Positions 8,199 through 17,731 are shown, numbered from the stretch's first letter. The stretch is DNA of 64,000 bases from Pseudoalteromonas arabiensis (GCF_001550155.1 NZ_LRUF01000008.1:1-64000); one strand, 5' to 3'. Notes: a model not told the origin generated them from the sequence alone. Made by a program: numbers and translations.

Positions 8199-11100
8199 TA
8201 CTTTCCAGCCGGAGTTATTGAAATAGTTGCAGTACCTGTTTCACCAGGCTTTGGTACTTTTACTTTAGCTAAAACAGGTTTGAGTTTGTACCCCGAAAGA
8301 TTTATTTTATCTCTTAACTCAGTCGCAAATTTTTTGGCTTCTGCTGATACAGGTTGGCCATTTAATGTACCATTTGCTACTTCTTCTATCCATCTTTTCC
8401 CACGAGCCTCTAAATTCAGCTTATCAGGATTCGGGAATGAATTACGAATAGATGATTTTACTTCTATAAGCCAAACCACACCATTTTTCTCATCAACTCC
8501 CAATAAGTCGGCACCATGATTTGACTTATTTTTTACTATATCTTTAAAGTCTAATCCCGTACTATCATCAAAGATTTGCTTAGCAATTTGTTCACCATAG
8601 TAACCATCATTTCTCTTAAATACATGGGAACCATCAACTTTTGCTAAAAATTCTAAATCCCCACTTAAGTCATTCAAATTAATTTTATCATTTATAGCTT
8701 TTTTAACAGTAATGGAGCCACTTGGAGCATCATTCTTGCCTGCATCAACATTATCTTTAATGTCTTTTAGCATTGCAGGTGAAATTGCATTATTTCGTTT
8801 TAACCAGTCAAGCAATTCATCAAAGGTTTTAAAACCTGGAATTACTTTTCCGATTGCGCCACCTGCTGCTTGCTCAATTAACCAATCTTCAAGTAGCTCT
8901 TGCCCTTTTACTGGGTCTGACTCCATTGTTGTATAAATGTCATACAACTCGTTAGCTGTTAGCGCAATGTCTATACCCTTTAATATGAGTAAGCCTAGTG
9001 GAATTAAAAAAAGCGCATTATTTTGTGCTGCATTCTCGGCCGTCATCGCAGCTAAATTCACATCACTATTCGCTAAGAAGGCCGCAGTCGCTCCACCTAA
9101 TTTAGCTAAATCAACACCTGCTGCCGTAAGTTTCGCAACTTCTTTATTAATATAACTCTGCGCTGATTCAGAGTTGTAATAAGCTGCGATATCAGCGTTA
9201 GTATAGCCATACTCGTTTTTCAGTAACTCTACCAGAACTTGCTCACGCTGATAAAACTCATCCAACTTTTGAGCTTTATAAGCATCGGCAACTAATTCCC
9301 CTACAACAGCGCCACCGGCCCCTGTTAAACAACTTTCGTCACCACCTCCGATTGCACTTCCAGCCTCATTTGATACTAAGCCAAGAACACAGCCAGCCCC
9401 AGCATGTGATAGATACCTAACAATATTAGAAATATCTTGATTTTTATAAGATTCACCTATTGAGGATGATAAGTATTCGCCAACAGCATTAATGCCAGCT
9501 TGTTTTAGTGATGCTTGGAAAGTGTCAGTAAATTCACCAAAATTGCCTCCATTAATGACCGTTGAAATACCAGCACTAACCGTCGAATTAATCACGGCTT
9601 GCGTGGCTTGATTACCCACTGAAATTAGCGTATCAGTACTCATTATTGGCGCATTTGGGTTAACTTCGCCAAAAAACTCTATACTACCAACTTCACTTAA
9701 AACCCCTGCGGTTGCCATAGATGTAGCTACAGCTCTTATTGTATCTGAGCGGTGCATTGCTTTAATGGTTTCTTCTACACCATTACCATTCGCTAAACTT
9801 GTTGCCGCTTGAGTAGCAAGTGTCAGTGCACCTGCTTGCATTGCAGCACCATTTACAAATCCTACTGCACCAATTGAACCACTGCCACCAATTAAACCTG
9901 CACCTGCTGGCCCCATCGCAACAGAAACTGCAATTGCAATAATCGCCATTGCTGCAGGGCTTAAGCTACTCGTTTTATCATGCTTATGAATGTCTTCTAG
10001 CTTGCTGTAAACCACATCAAGCATGCTAGTACATTGATTAAATGCAGGATCGTTTTGCATGGCGCGATAAGCAAAGTCAGAATAACCCTCTGGAGTTTGA
10101 GGTAATGCTGGAGTTGGGCACTTATATTGCGGGTCGTTATAGATATCTGCCATCCAACTCAAGCTTTCTGATTTAGAAAACTCGTTAATTACGTCAGTAA
10201 CAGACTCTCCATCGTATTGACCTAGTTCAAGAGTAATACCCTGAGTAGCCTGAACTTTTACGCCGCCAATAATTTCGTTATACACGGCTGTGTCGGTGGT
10301 GTCTTGGATGGTTTCGGTTTTTATTTTCCAAAACCCTTTTTTCACTTTATTGTAAAAGTAATGGTCTTGCTCTTTAGCGAGCAATAAATTAACACGACCA
10401 TTTCGGGCGTTTATCTCAGTACCAGTTCCTGATTTGATATCTGCCGCTTGTAAGGTAATATCACCAAATTCCGTGGCTATCATTACCCCTCTGCCAGCTT
10501 CTAACGCTGCACGAATAGCAATGGTTTCAAACTCTTGTTCTTGTTCTGTGGTTCTTCCCCATTTTTTGTAACGCTGACTCTGGAATTGGTTAAATGCATT
10601 AGCAATATATACACCATTCGCTGCTAATATCTCTATTACTCCTTGATCGGCATAAAGCTCAGCAGCGTTTAACTCAATCGCCCCTGACGCCATCAGGTAG
10701 ATACTATCTTGAGCACTTAACTTAGTGGTTAGATGCTCAACTTCGCTAATTTCACTGTCATACCCACCCACCGGTTGGTTATTAACATAGCTGGTTTGCT
10801 GCGATTTAAGGATAATATTACCATCGGCCTTTAAGCCAATCGTATTGCCAGAAATAGCCCCACCTTCAACTACAATATCGCCGTAACTACGGATACGAAT
10901 ATTACCGTTAGCATCAACAGACGCTATTTCACCTAATCGAGTGCCTTGTTCGTAACGAGTTGCATAACGATGCACAACTGTTTTTTGCTGGTATTGGCCT
11001 GCAATAATATCTACATTTTGATTAGCCGATAAACGACCTGACAAATTCTGTAAGGTTCCACCAACAAATAAATTTAAATCCCCATCGGCCTTTATTTCTG

Positions 11101-11905
11101 CGCTAGGGTTAACCGTTAAATTTTCAGCTGTTTTTATAAAAGTATCACGCTGGGTTTTTAAGGTGCCGCTATTTATCGTAATACTATTGAACTCAGCAAC
11201 TGAGCCTCCAAATTCAGCAACATGACCATTTATAGATAACTTATCGATAGTAGCTTGTGTGAACTGAACAACAGGAACGAGTACAGACTCACCATTGATT
11301 GTTCTGAGCTCAGGCCAAATAAAATTTTTGTTAAAAGTTGATACTTGTGAAGCGGTTACTTTATCGCCAAATTTTGTATTAGTAGTCCCTGCAAAGTCAT
11401 AAGCATTATTATAAAGCGCATTAATCTGCTGAACTTCGGAGGTATAACTATCGCTGATTAATGTGCGGTTTAAGCTGGCGTAAATTTGTGAACGGATCAT
11501 TCTTGACTGAACAAACCTGTCGCCTACTCTTTTTTTCAACTCGTAATGAGGGAAAATAATCGTAATGCCGTTATTTAAAATAGGTATATATTGTGGAGCC
11601 TGTAAACCGTATTTTTTATGATCAATAAGCTTCTTGTAGAATGTCTCAATAGTTTGAACTTGAGTACTTTCAGGTTGTTCTACAATATACTCTGATTTTT
11701 TGAACTGAGAGTCAGTATTATACACTCGTTGAAACGCTGAAGAATTATTTAATTCTTGTGCTGCCTGAGCCTCATCAAAAAGTACAAAAGCATGCGCTAA
11801 AGAAGGCAAACTCACCTGACCTATCAACATTAAAATGTTCAGGTAGCCAACAGCTTTTTGCCATAAAGGAACTTTTTTTTCTGGATTAAAATTATTCTTT
11901 TTCAT
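8198..11905 (-). CDS. CdiA-like exoprotein with nuclease-like C-terminal toxin
   Basis: A 1235-residue polymorphic toxin candidate. Domains in order: a signal region (residues 1-39, ending SLAHA); a region of about 190 residues of unknown fold; filamentous-haemagglutinin-type beta-helix repeats (about 220-560, e.g. IKADGDLNLFVGGTLQNLSG); a DUF637-type region near 690-740 (SDTIRAVATSMATAGVLSEVG); a glycine/alanine-rich pre-toxin region with AENAAQNNA near 957, a variant of the VENN-type junction; and a variable C-terminus. The last 120 residues carry a PD-(D/E)xK-like set: YYGEQIAKQIF, HGADLLGVD and WLIEVKSS around residues 1110-1150, so the toxin is probably a nuclease. The usual N-terminal TPS secretion domain is absent here and appears in the separate upstream protein. 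A clear AAAGGA ribosome site precedes the ATG. Typical CdiA proteins are much longer. Confidence 0.8.
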   Translation of the reverse strand: MKKNNFNPEKKVPLWQKAVGYLNILMLIGQVSLPSLAHAFVLFDEAQAAQELNNSSAFQRVYNTDSQFKKSEYIVEQPESTQVQTIETFYKKLIDHKKYGLQAPQYIPILNNGITIIFPHYELKKRVGDRFVQSRMIRSQIYASLNRTLISDSYTSEVQQINALYNNAYDFAGTTNTKFGDKVTASQVSTFNKNFIWPELRTINGESVLVPVVQFTQATIDKLSINGHVAEFGGSVAEFNSITINSGTLKTQRDTFIKTAENLTVNPSAEIKADGDLNLFVGGTLQNLSGRLSANQNVDIIAGQYQQKTVVHRYATRYEQGTRLGEIASVDANGNIRIRSYGDIVVEGGAISGNTIGLKADGNIILKSQQTSYVNNQPVGGYDSEISEVEHLTTKLSAQDSIYLMASGAIELNAAELYADQGVIEILAANGVYIANAFNQFQSQRYKKWGRTTEQEQEFETIAIRAALEAGRGVMIATEFGDITLQAADIKSGTGTEINARNGRVNLLLAKEQDHYFYNKVKKGFWKIKTETIQDTTDTAVYNEIIGGVKVQATQGITLELGQYDGESVTDVINEFSKSESLSWMADIYNDPQYKCPTPALPQTPEGYSDFAYRAMQNDPAFNQCTSMLDVVYSKLEDIHKHDKTSSLSPAAMAIIAIAVSVAMGPAGAGLIGGSGSIGAVGFVNGAAMQAGALTLATQAATSLANGNGVEETIKAMHRSDTIRAVATSMATAGVLSEVGSIEFFGEVNPNAPIMSTDTLISVGNQATQAVINSTVSAGISTVINGGNFGEFTDTFQASLKQAGINAVGEYLSSSIGESYKNQDISNIVRYLSHAGAGCVLGLVSNEAGSAIGGGDESCLTGAGGAVVGELVADAYKAQKLDEFYQREQVLVELLKNEYGYTNADIAAYYNSESAQSYINKEVAKLTAAGVDLAKLGGATAAFLANSDVNLAAMTAENAAQNNALFLIPLGLLILKGIDIALTANELYDIYTTMESDPVKGQELLEDWLIEQAAGGAIGKVIPGFKTFDELLDWLKRNNAISPAMLKDIKDNVDAGKNDAPSGSITVKKAINDKINLNDLSGDLEFLAKVDGSHVFKRNDGYYGEQIAKQIFDDSTGLDFKDIVKNKSNHGADLLGVDEKNGVVWLIEVKSSIRNSFPNPDKLNLEARGKRWIEEVANGTLNGQPVSAEAKKFATELRDKINLSGYKLKPVLAKVKVPKPGETGTATISITPAGK

Positions 11906-11914
11906 GTTAGTCCT

Positions 11915-14527
11915 TTAATTACATGCCGAATCAGGCAAACAAGCCATAACCGTAGATAAAAGAGTAGTTTCGGTAAATCTGAATGTATAATTTTGATACC
12001 CTGAGCCCGCACCTGGTGTAACTACTTTCCCAGCTTGAATATAACTTATTGTTATTGTCTTATAGTCGCTAGATAACGCATATGACATAAAGCTCATTCT
12101 TTCTACAGTTAAGAAAATATCTGGGTAAACGTTATTGGGGTCACTTTTCATTGGGAGAGTTTTTACAAATTTAGTTGCCGCCTGTTTGATTTGAGCATAG
12201 CTATAACCAGTATTTCCAACTTCGTTATCTTCAGTTGCTGCCTCCAGTAACGAAGATATAGATTTCCTGAAAGATCCAAACGCGCAGTTATCAACATATC
12301 TGCCGATATAGGGGATAAACCTCTGACCATCACATTCTTTGTATGTACCAGTTAAAATATCTCCCTCAATTTTGATATTGGTTACTTCTCCATACCTGTT
12401 TTCAGACGTGTTATAAATAAATTGTGAGAGATATTCGTTAATAACTTCTTGAGTTCTAACTTCGAGAACGTTCAAGCTATCTTGGTAATAATTACTTTCA
12501 GAAACAATATCCTGATTTAAGCCATAAACATTACCTTGCAAAGAGAATAAAGTTTCAGCTTCTGCGTGGCTAGTAACAACATTCGAAGCACAATTCCCCC
12601 ACATCATACAACTTCTAATTTTCACAACACTTGATTCTGATAATACCTTTGTTAATTCCAAACCGACTGTTTTCAACTCAAGTTGATGGAAATGGCTATC
12701 CCCAAAGATTTCGACATATGAAAAAGCATTTATGAATTCTTCATCTTCGTTGATAGAGTTGCCGTCACTAACTTTCAGCTTTCCATAACTATAAATACGG
12801 CCTGGAGGAGAATAAGCAATAACCTTTGTTTCAGAACCTACTGTTGCCTCATTATACTTACCTGTATTGATTGAGTCGTAAGTTAATTGAGAAACAATAA
12901 AGCTATCAGCTTCTAATCTATAGCGCTCATTATAAAACTTAGGAGTATTAACTTCAAAATCACCTCGCTGCTCCAACCCCAAAATAGCTGATGAGTTTCG
13001 AATATAATTACTGGCTTTTAGACCTAAATAATTTTCAGCGATTAATGATACTTGATTAGCGAAAGTCGTATTAACACGTATACCAGAGTCCCAAGACTCT
13101 GAACTACCTTTCTTTAAATTATATGGATTAATATTTTCAATTGCATTAGCGCTAACTCTAATTTCATTAGCATGAATATTTGCCGCTAAATTAGATTGAA
13201 CTGTTCCTGACTCCGTGTAAAAATTATATAGTCCATGTTTTGTAGAAGTCATATCTAAAACAGGTGTTTCTATAGCTAGTTTGCTTGGTCGATATAGTTT
13301 GTTTGTTCTTGAACCATTTACAAAAATACCATCATCAATCTTTATGGAGAGTAAACCAACTAATATTTCACCACCGAAACTATTGTAAACATCACCTGCT
13401 GATTCAACATCTAATTTAGCTCCACGAATAGACCCTGAGTTAATAAACTTGGAACCATTAATGCCCATTATGTCTGCTTCAATTAAGCCATAATTAGATA
13501 CAACACCTTTTGTTAAGGATTTAAAGGCTTGCCCCATAACACGAGCGGAATTATGAAAAGTTTGATTTGAAATACTCTTAGTGGTAATTATATTATCTGA
13601 ATACAACTTCCCTTTTACAGTAACAGCAGCTGAAGGATGTTTAGCAACCTGAATAAATATCCCCTCTGATGGGGCATAGAAGCTACCTTGGCGAGTACTT
13701 GTAGCGAGCAAGTCAGACATTGTATTTAATTCTGTATTGATAGGGATTTCAACATTTTTTGCAGATACAATACCTATACTTGCTGCTTTAAAAGTACCTT
13801 GAGGGCTAAAGGTACCGGTACTTGTATTTACACTAATAATATCTAAGTCACTATATTTAATTCTAAAACTACCAGAATAAAGGTTTATCCCTCCTGCACC
13901 AGCAACTAAATTTCCCTGATTCGAAATAATATAGCCGCCTTCGGGGTGTGCTACTGCATTTAGATTTAAGTCAATAACACCTGCAGTATTTATTGAGTCG
14001 GAAAAAACCTCTAAAGATTGAATTCCAGGGGCTTTTAGGTTATTCAATGATATTATGCTACCTGAGCGAACATCTATAATGTCACTTGAAAAAGTGCCAT
14101 TAACAAAAGTGAGTCGCCCAATATTTTCAAAGCTACAGCCATTACATGAAAAATTATTTGATGTTGATATAAATATTATATCAATGGGTTTACCAATTAC
14201 TTTAATTACATTATTAAAACTAAATGACTGAGAGCGAATTGAAAGTTTCTCAATTAAGCTATCCGCTGGTATATAAATATATAACGCTTTAGAATCAACG
14301 ATGAATGAATTAAATGAGATTGATACATCACTTAAACTTGATGAAGCTAAAGCCAAAGTATCAAAGTTAGACTCTGACTGAGATGTTACAGAGAACAAGT
14401 CCGATTCGGGGAAATTGTAACTTGCTATTTGTACATCCCAGAAAATAGCAGTTGACGCAGAGGTATAATTCGACTTAACACTGACAAAAATAGCAATCAC
14501 TACAAAACAAAAAGTAGTTAATCTCAC
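11915..14527 (-). CDS. TPS-domain (TpsA-like) beta-helical exoprotein, stand-alone
   Basis: A secreted protein of 870 residues with an N-terminal signal (about residues 1-25). Around residues 120-145 it has FSCNGCSFENIGRLTFVNG, which resembles the conserved core of two-partner-secretion domains (consensus like GIxCxGCGFxNxxRxxLxTG). The following 500 residues are short repeats rich in N, S, G and alternating hydrophobics, as in right-handed beta-helices (e.g. VKGKLYSDNIITTKSISNQ). The C-terminal 250 residues are not recognised and hold several cysteines (CMMWGNC, CDGQ, CLPDSAC). The start is GTG at 14527 with ribosome site AAAGGA. It stops nine bases before the CdiA-like gene. The two proteins together carry what is normally one polypeptide. 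No TpsB gene is in the window. Confidence 0.72.
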   Translation of the reverse strand: MRLTTFCFVVIAIFVSVKSNYTSASTAIFWDVQIASYNFPESDLFSVTSQSESNFDTLALASSSLSDVSISFNSFIVDSKALYIYIPADSLIEKLSIRSQSFSFNNVIKVIGKPIDIIFISTSNNFSCNGCSFENIGRLTFVNGTFSSDIIDVRSGSIISLNNLKAPGIQSLEVFSDSINTAGVIDLNLNAVAHPEGGYIISNQGNLVAGAGGINLYSGSFRIKYSDLDIISVNTSTGTFSPQGTFKAASIGIVSAKNVEIPINTELNTMSDLLATSTRQGSFYAPSEGIFIQVAKHPSAAVTVKGKLYSDNIITTKSISNQTFHNSARVMGQAFKSLTKGVVSNYGLIEADIMGINGSKFINSGSIRGAKLDVESAGDVYNSFGGEILVGLLSIKIDDGIFVNGSRTNKLYRPSKLAIETPVLDMTSTKHGLYNFYTESGTVQSNLAANIHANEIRVSANAIENINPYNLKKGSSESWDSGIRVNTTFANQVSLIAENYLGLKASNYIRNSSAILGLEQRGDFEVNTPKFYNERYRLEADSFIVSQLTYDSINTGKYNEATVGSETKVIAYSPPGRIYSYGKLKVSDGNSINEDEEFINAFSYVEIFGDSHFHQLELKTVGLELTKVLSESSVVKIRSCMMWGNCASNVVTSHAEAETLFSLQGNVYGLNQDIVSESNYYQDSLNVLEVRTQEVINEYLSQFIYNTSENRYGEVTNIKIEGDILTGTYKECDGQRFIPYIGRYVDNCAFGSFRKSISSLLEAATEDNEVGNTGYSYAQIKQAATKFVKTLPMKSDPNNVYPDIFLTVERMSFMSYALSSDYKTITISYIQAGKVVTPGAGSGYQNYTFRFTETTLLSTVMACLPDSACN

Positions 14528-14546
14528 AACTTATATTCCTTTAAAT

Positions 14547-14894
14547 TTAGTTAACTAGTTCAATTCTTTTCAATGTTTCAAGTTCATTAAAAACATTACA
14601 ACTACCAGTTCCTACAAATATTAGCTTTTCATTGGTCGCTTGTGCTTTTACTAGAAAGCTCAACATAGCCTTACTGACTTGGTTATTTTCTAAAGTAAAT
14701 ATAAAGTCCCACCTCGAATTTTTATGGCAAGCTGCGCTACTAACTTCTTTTGTATTTATATCAATGAAAACTTTGTCACCTAAGTCTTTGTCCATCATAA
14801 TGGTAGAAATATTAGCTAGTCTTCCTTCGGCTGCATAAACACTGCAAAAATTCAACGCCAATAACGTTAAAGAAATTACTTTTATAAGTTTCAT
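14547..14894 (-). CDS. Small secreted protein, first gene of the exoprotein cluster
   Basis: A 115-residue protein with a signal peptide (MKLIKVISLTLLALNFCSVYA, cut after about residue 21, first part shown as MKLIKVISLTLLALNFCS). The mature part has two cysteines, in SSAACHKNSR and in GTGSCNVFNELE, which could pair. It belongs to a family of small periplasmic or secreted proteins with a central helix of the type KAMLSFLVKA that I have seen in Vibrio and Pseudoalteromonas genomes without a known function. It is 19 bases upstream of the TPS-domain gene on the same strand, so probably co-transcribed. A broken paralogue ends the cluster at 6380-6721. It could be a chaperone or accessory factor, or unrelated cargo; there is no direct evidence. 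Confidence 0.7.
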   Translation of the reverse strand: MKLIKVISLTLLALNFCSVYAAEGRLANISTIMMDKDLGDKVFIDINTKEVSSAACHKNSRWDFIFTLENNQVSKAMLSFLVKAQATNEKLIFVGTGSCNVFNELETLKRIELVN

Positions 14895-15372
14895 GGTTTC
14901 CCTTTCAAATTAATAGTGTTGGTCTAAGTGATTGTATTATGTTTGAGTATGAAGCGAATTTTTCCGTATTGCTTTGAATATTTCCCATGAAGCATAGCTT
15001 TCTAATTTGTTAATTTAACAAAAAGCAGAGGTTTCGTTACTGTCCAGAACAATAATTATATTGGAAGATATAGAAGTATGTGGAATAACAGTAAAGCAGT
15101 AAATAACTCGAGGCTTTCAAACGCAGTCTTAACTTTGACTTAATGGTAACACTAAACAAAGAAGTAGTTAATAGATAATTTTTCGCGCATAGTAAATTGT
15201 ATTCACTGAGGAGTTTCGACTTTTTCACTTTTCCACTTTTTTAAAACCAACACAACAATTCGTTGCTAACAATTTATAAACCTTTTGTGATCGCTTTTTA
15301 AACACCTGTCGTAAGCCTTATTGAAATGGACACGTCGTACCGTCCGAACATACTTAGATATAAGGAAGAACG
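14895..15372. other. Divergent intergenic region, likely promoters
   Basis: About 480 AT-rich bases between the start of the minus-strand exoprotein cluster and the start of the plus-strand CHRD gene. Promoters for both should lie here. The ribosome site for the CHRD gene (aaggaag) is at 15363-15369. A 63-codon minus-strand frame at 15037-15228 has an unnatural composition and was not accepted. No operator was recognised. Confidence 0.5.
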
Positions 15373-17643
15373 ATGAAATACATACTCTTGGTAAGCAGCT
15401 TACTCCTAGTCACTGCTTGTAGTGATGATGACGACGATAATGAAGTGATTACCCCTCCCCCAGTACAAGAATTCAGTCCCAGCCAAACCTACTCTGTCAC
15501 TTTGAGCGGCAAGCAAGAAGTACCAATGAATAACTCAATGCAAACCGCCACAGCAACCGTAGAGCTTGATGAAAGTTTAATGCAATTTCGTGCAACGCTA
15601 GATGCAAGCTCAGTAGAAGGGTTTAGTGCTGCGCACATTCATGATGGTGATTTGGGTGAGAATGGCGACGTTGCATTCGCTTTTGAAGCAACAAGTGAAG
15701 GTATGTATGAAGTGGCTATTACCGACCTTGATGAAAGCTCGATCGCTGATTTAATGGACGGGGATTGGTATATCAACCTCCACACTGAAGCATTTGCAGA
15801 CGGCGAGCTCCGCGCACAAATAGTGCCAGATACAACGAGCATCATCACTTTCGCCTTAAATGGTAATCAGCAAGTTCCTATGAACGACACCGATGCGATG
15901 GGTTACGGTTACGCATCTTACGATAGTGCAAGTACAGAACTTAAACTTCGCGCAGTCACTATGGGTGTAGATGATGCAACAGCAGCGCACATCCACACAG
16001 GCAAATTAGGTTCAAATGGTGATGTGTTTGTGGTTTTAGAGCAAGACGATGAAATCATGACTGATTGGGTTGCGCCTGAGGGAACCACCATTGACAGTGA
16101 TACCCTTGCGGTGCTCTTAGATGGTGGACATTATGTGAACATTCACACCCCTGAATTTGCGAATGGCGAAATTCGCGGACAAATCCTGACGGATAACTAC
16201 GCAGTGGCAACATTTGATCTTAGTGGTAAGCAAGAAGTGCCTATGGTAAACACCATGGCCAGTGGTGATGGCTACGCATTAGTAGACACAACTGACTACA
16301 GCGTAGAACTCACGGTTGTTACTTCAAACTTAGACGATGCAACTGCAGCACATATCCACACAGGTCGAATTGGCACTAATGGTGATGTACTCGTCGCTCT
16401 TGAACAATCAATGGGTGACAGTAACGTTTGGATGACTCCTGCAAATACCATGATAAATGCTGACATTTTTGCGGTGCTTGCTTCTGGTGGTCATTATGTA
16501 AATGTTCATACACCTGCTAATGCTGGCGGAGAACTACGAGGCCAAATACTTACCAACAACTTCGCGTTCACAAGCTTTACACTCAATGGTGAGCAAGAAG
16601 TACCTGCTGTTACCACCAATGCTAGTGGTGAAGCGTATGCTCTTATTAATATGAATAATTACGACCTCGAGCTTCGTGTAAACACAACAGGTGTAGATGA
16701 CGCAACAGGCGCTCATATTCACACAGGTCGAATTGGCACTAATGGTGATGTACTTGTTGCACTTGAGCAGTCAACAACTGATGCCGGCACCTGGGTAACA
16801 CCTGCCAATACAATGATAAACGCAGATATTTTTGCGGTACTTGCATCAGGTGGTCATTATGTAAATGTTCATACACCTGCTAATACAAGTGGTGAAATCA
16901 GAGGCCAAATTCTGACAGATAATTATCAATTAGTGACTTTCCCATTAACTGGCATGCAAGAAGTACCCGCAGTCGATACCATGGCGTCAGGCAGTGGTTA
17001 TGCACTAGTCAATACGGATAATTACCACTTAGAGTTAAGAGCATTAACAGAGGGCGTAAGTGATGCAACTGCTGCGCACATCCACACTGGCCGCATTGGT
17101 ATGAACGGTGATGTACTTGCGGCGTTAGAACAGTCAAGCGATAACATTAACCTATGGCAAACACCTGAAAACACCTTGATAGATGCAGATACTTTTGCAG
17201 TACTTTCATCAGGTGGCCACTACGTTAATGTGCACACGCCGGCTAATCCTAGCGGTGAGCTACGTGGGCAAATTTTAACTGATAACTATGTATTTGTGAC
17301 CTTCCCGCTAAGCGGCGCACAAGAAGTACCAAGTGTTGTGACAAGCGCATCAGGTGATGGCTATGCATTAGTGAACACCCATGATTACAGTGTTGAACTA
17401 CAAGTACTCACCTCAGGTGTGAGCGACGCCAGCGCAGCGCATATTCATACCGGTGTGACAGGTGAAAATGGCCCGGTATTGGTTGGCCTTGTGCAAGATA
17501 GCGATGATATTAATCGCTGGATGAGCAACGCTGGCTTGATGATTGATGCCGACACCTTTTCAGTACTCGCCTCTGGCGGTCATTATGTAAATGTACATAC
17601 ACCTGCTAACCCGAGTGGGGAAATTAGAGGCCAGATCCAGTAA
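15373..17643 (+). CDS. Lipoprotein with six tandem CHRD domains
   Basis: A 756-residue protein that begins with a lipoprotein signal (lipobox VTAC, C16) followed by SDDDDDNE, an acidic stretch seen in lipoproteins of marine gammaproteobacteria. Six CHRD domains of about 120 residues follow, starting near residues 40, 155, 277, 397, 518 and 638. Each has the signature GxQEVP, then AAHIHTG, then GGHYVNVHTPxxxxGExRGQI. CHRD domains were first named from chordin; in bacteria they occur in surface and secreted proteins of unknown role, with histidines that may bind metal. Repeats 3 and 4 are nearly identical over long stretches of DNA, which points to recent duplication. The gene stands alone and ends in a strong terminator. 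Confidence 0.92.
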   Translation: MKYILLVSSLLLVTACSDDDDDNEVITPPPVQEFSPSQTYSVTLSGKQEVPMNNSMQTATATVELDESLMQFRATLDASSVEGFSAAHIHDGDLGENGDVAFAFEATSEGMYEVAITDLDESSIADLMDGDWYINLHTEAFADGELRAQIVPDTTSIITFALNGNQQVPMNDTDAMGYGYASYDSASTELKLRAVTMGVDDATAAHIHTGKLGSNGDVFVVLEQDDEIMTDWVAPEGTTIDSDTLAVLLDGGHYVNIHTPEFANGEIRGQILTDNYAVATFDLSGKQEVPMVNTMASGDGYALVDTTDYSVELTVVTSNLDDATAAHIHTGRIGTNGDVLVALEQSMGDSNVWMTPANTMINADIFAVLASGGHYVNVHTPANAGGELRGQILTNNFAFTSFTLNGEQEVPAVTTNASGEAYALINMNNYDLELRVNTTGVDDATGAHIHTGRIGTNGDVLVALEQSTTDAGTWVTPANTMINADIFAVLASGGHYVNVHTPANTSGEIRGQILTDNYQLVTFPLTGMQEVPAVDTMASGSGYALVNTDNYHLELRALTEGVSDATAAHIHTGRIGMNGDVLAALEQSSDNINLWQTPENTLIDADTFAVLSSGGHYVNVHTPANPSGELRGQILTDNYVFVTFPLSGAQEVPSVVTSASGDGYALVNTHDYSVELQVLTSGVSDASAAHIHTGVTGENGPVLVGLVQDSDDINRWMSNAGLMIDADTFSVLASGGHYVNVHTPANPSGEIRGQIQ

Positions 17644-17676
17644 TCTATTCCTAATCCTGCTAATCCTAGTTGTTCT

Positions 17677-17706
17677 GAGGCCAATGTGATTTTGGCCTCT
17701 TTTTTT
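17677..17706 (+). terminator. Intrinsic terminator after the CHRD gene
   Basis: An 8-bp stem (gaggccaa at 17677-17684 with ttggcctc at 17692-17699) is followed by eight T. It lies between two convergent genes. Confidence 0.9.
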
Positions 17707-17731
17707 GTATCTGTTTGCTTAAAAGTTAAAC

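Noticed and set aside
15037..15228. 63-codon minus-strand frame upstream of the exoprotein cluster
   Set aside because: No ribosome site, low-complexity Leu/Tyr-rich composition, and it lies in the promoter region of divergent genes.
16350..16900. Long identical DNA stretches taken as a possible phage or CRISPR repeat
   Set aside because: They are in-frame copies of CHRD domains within one gene.
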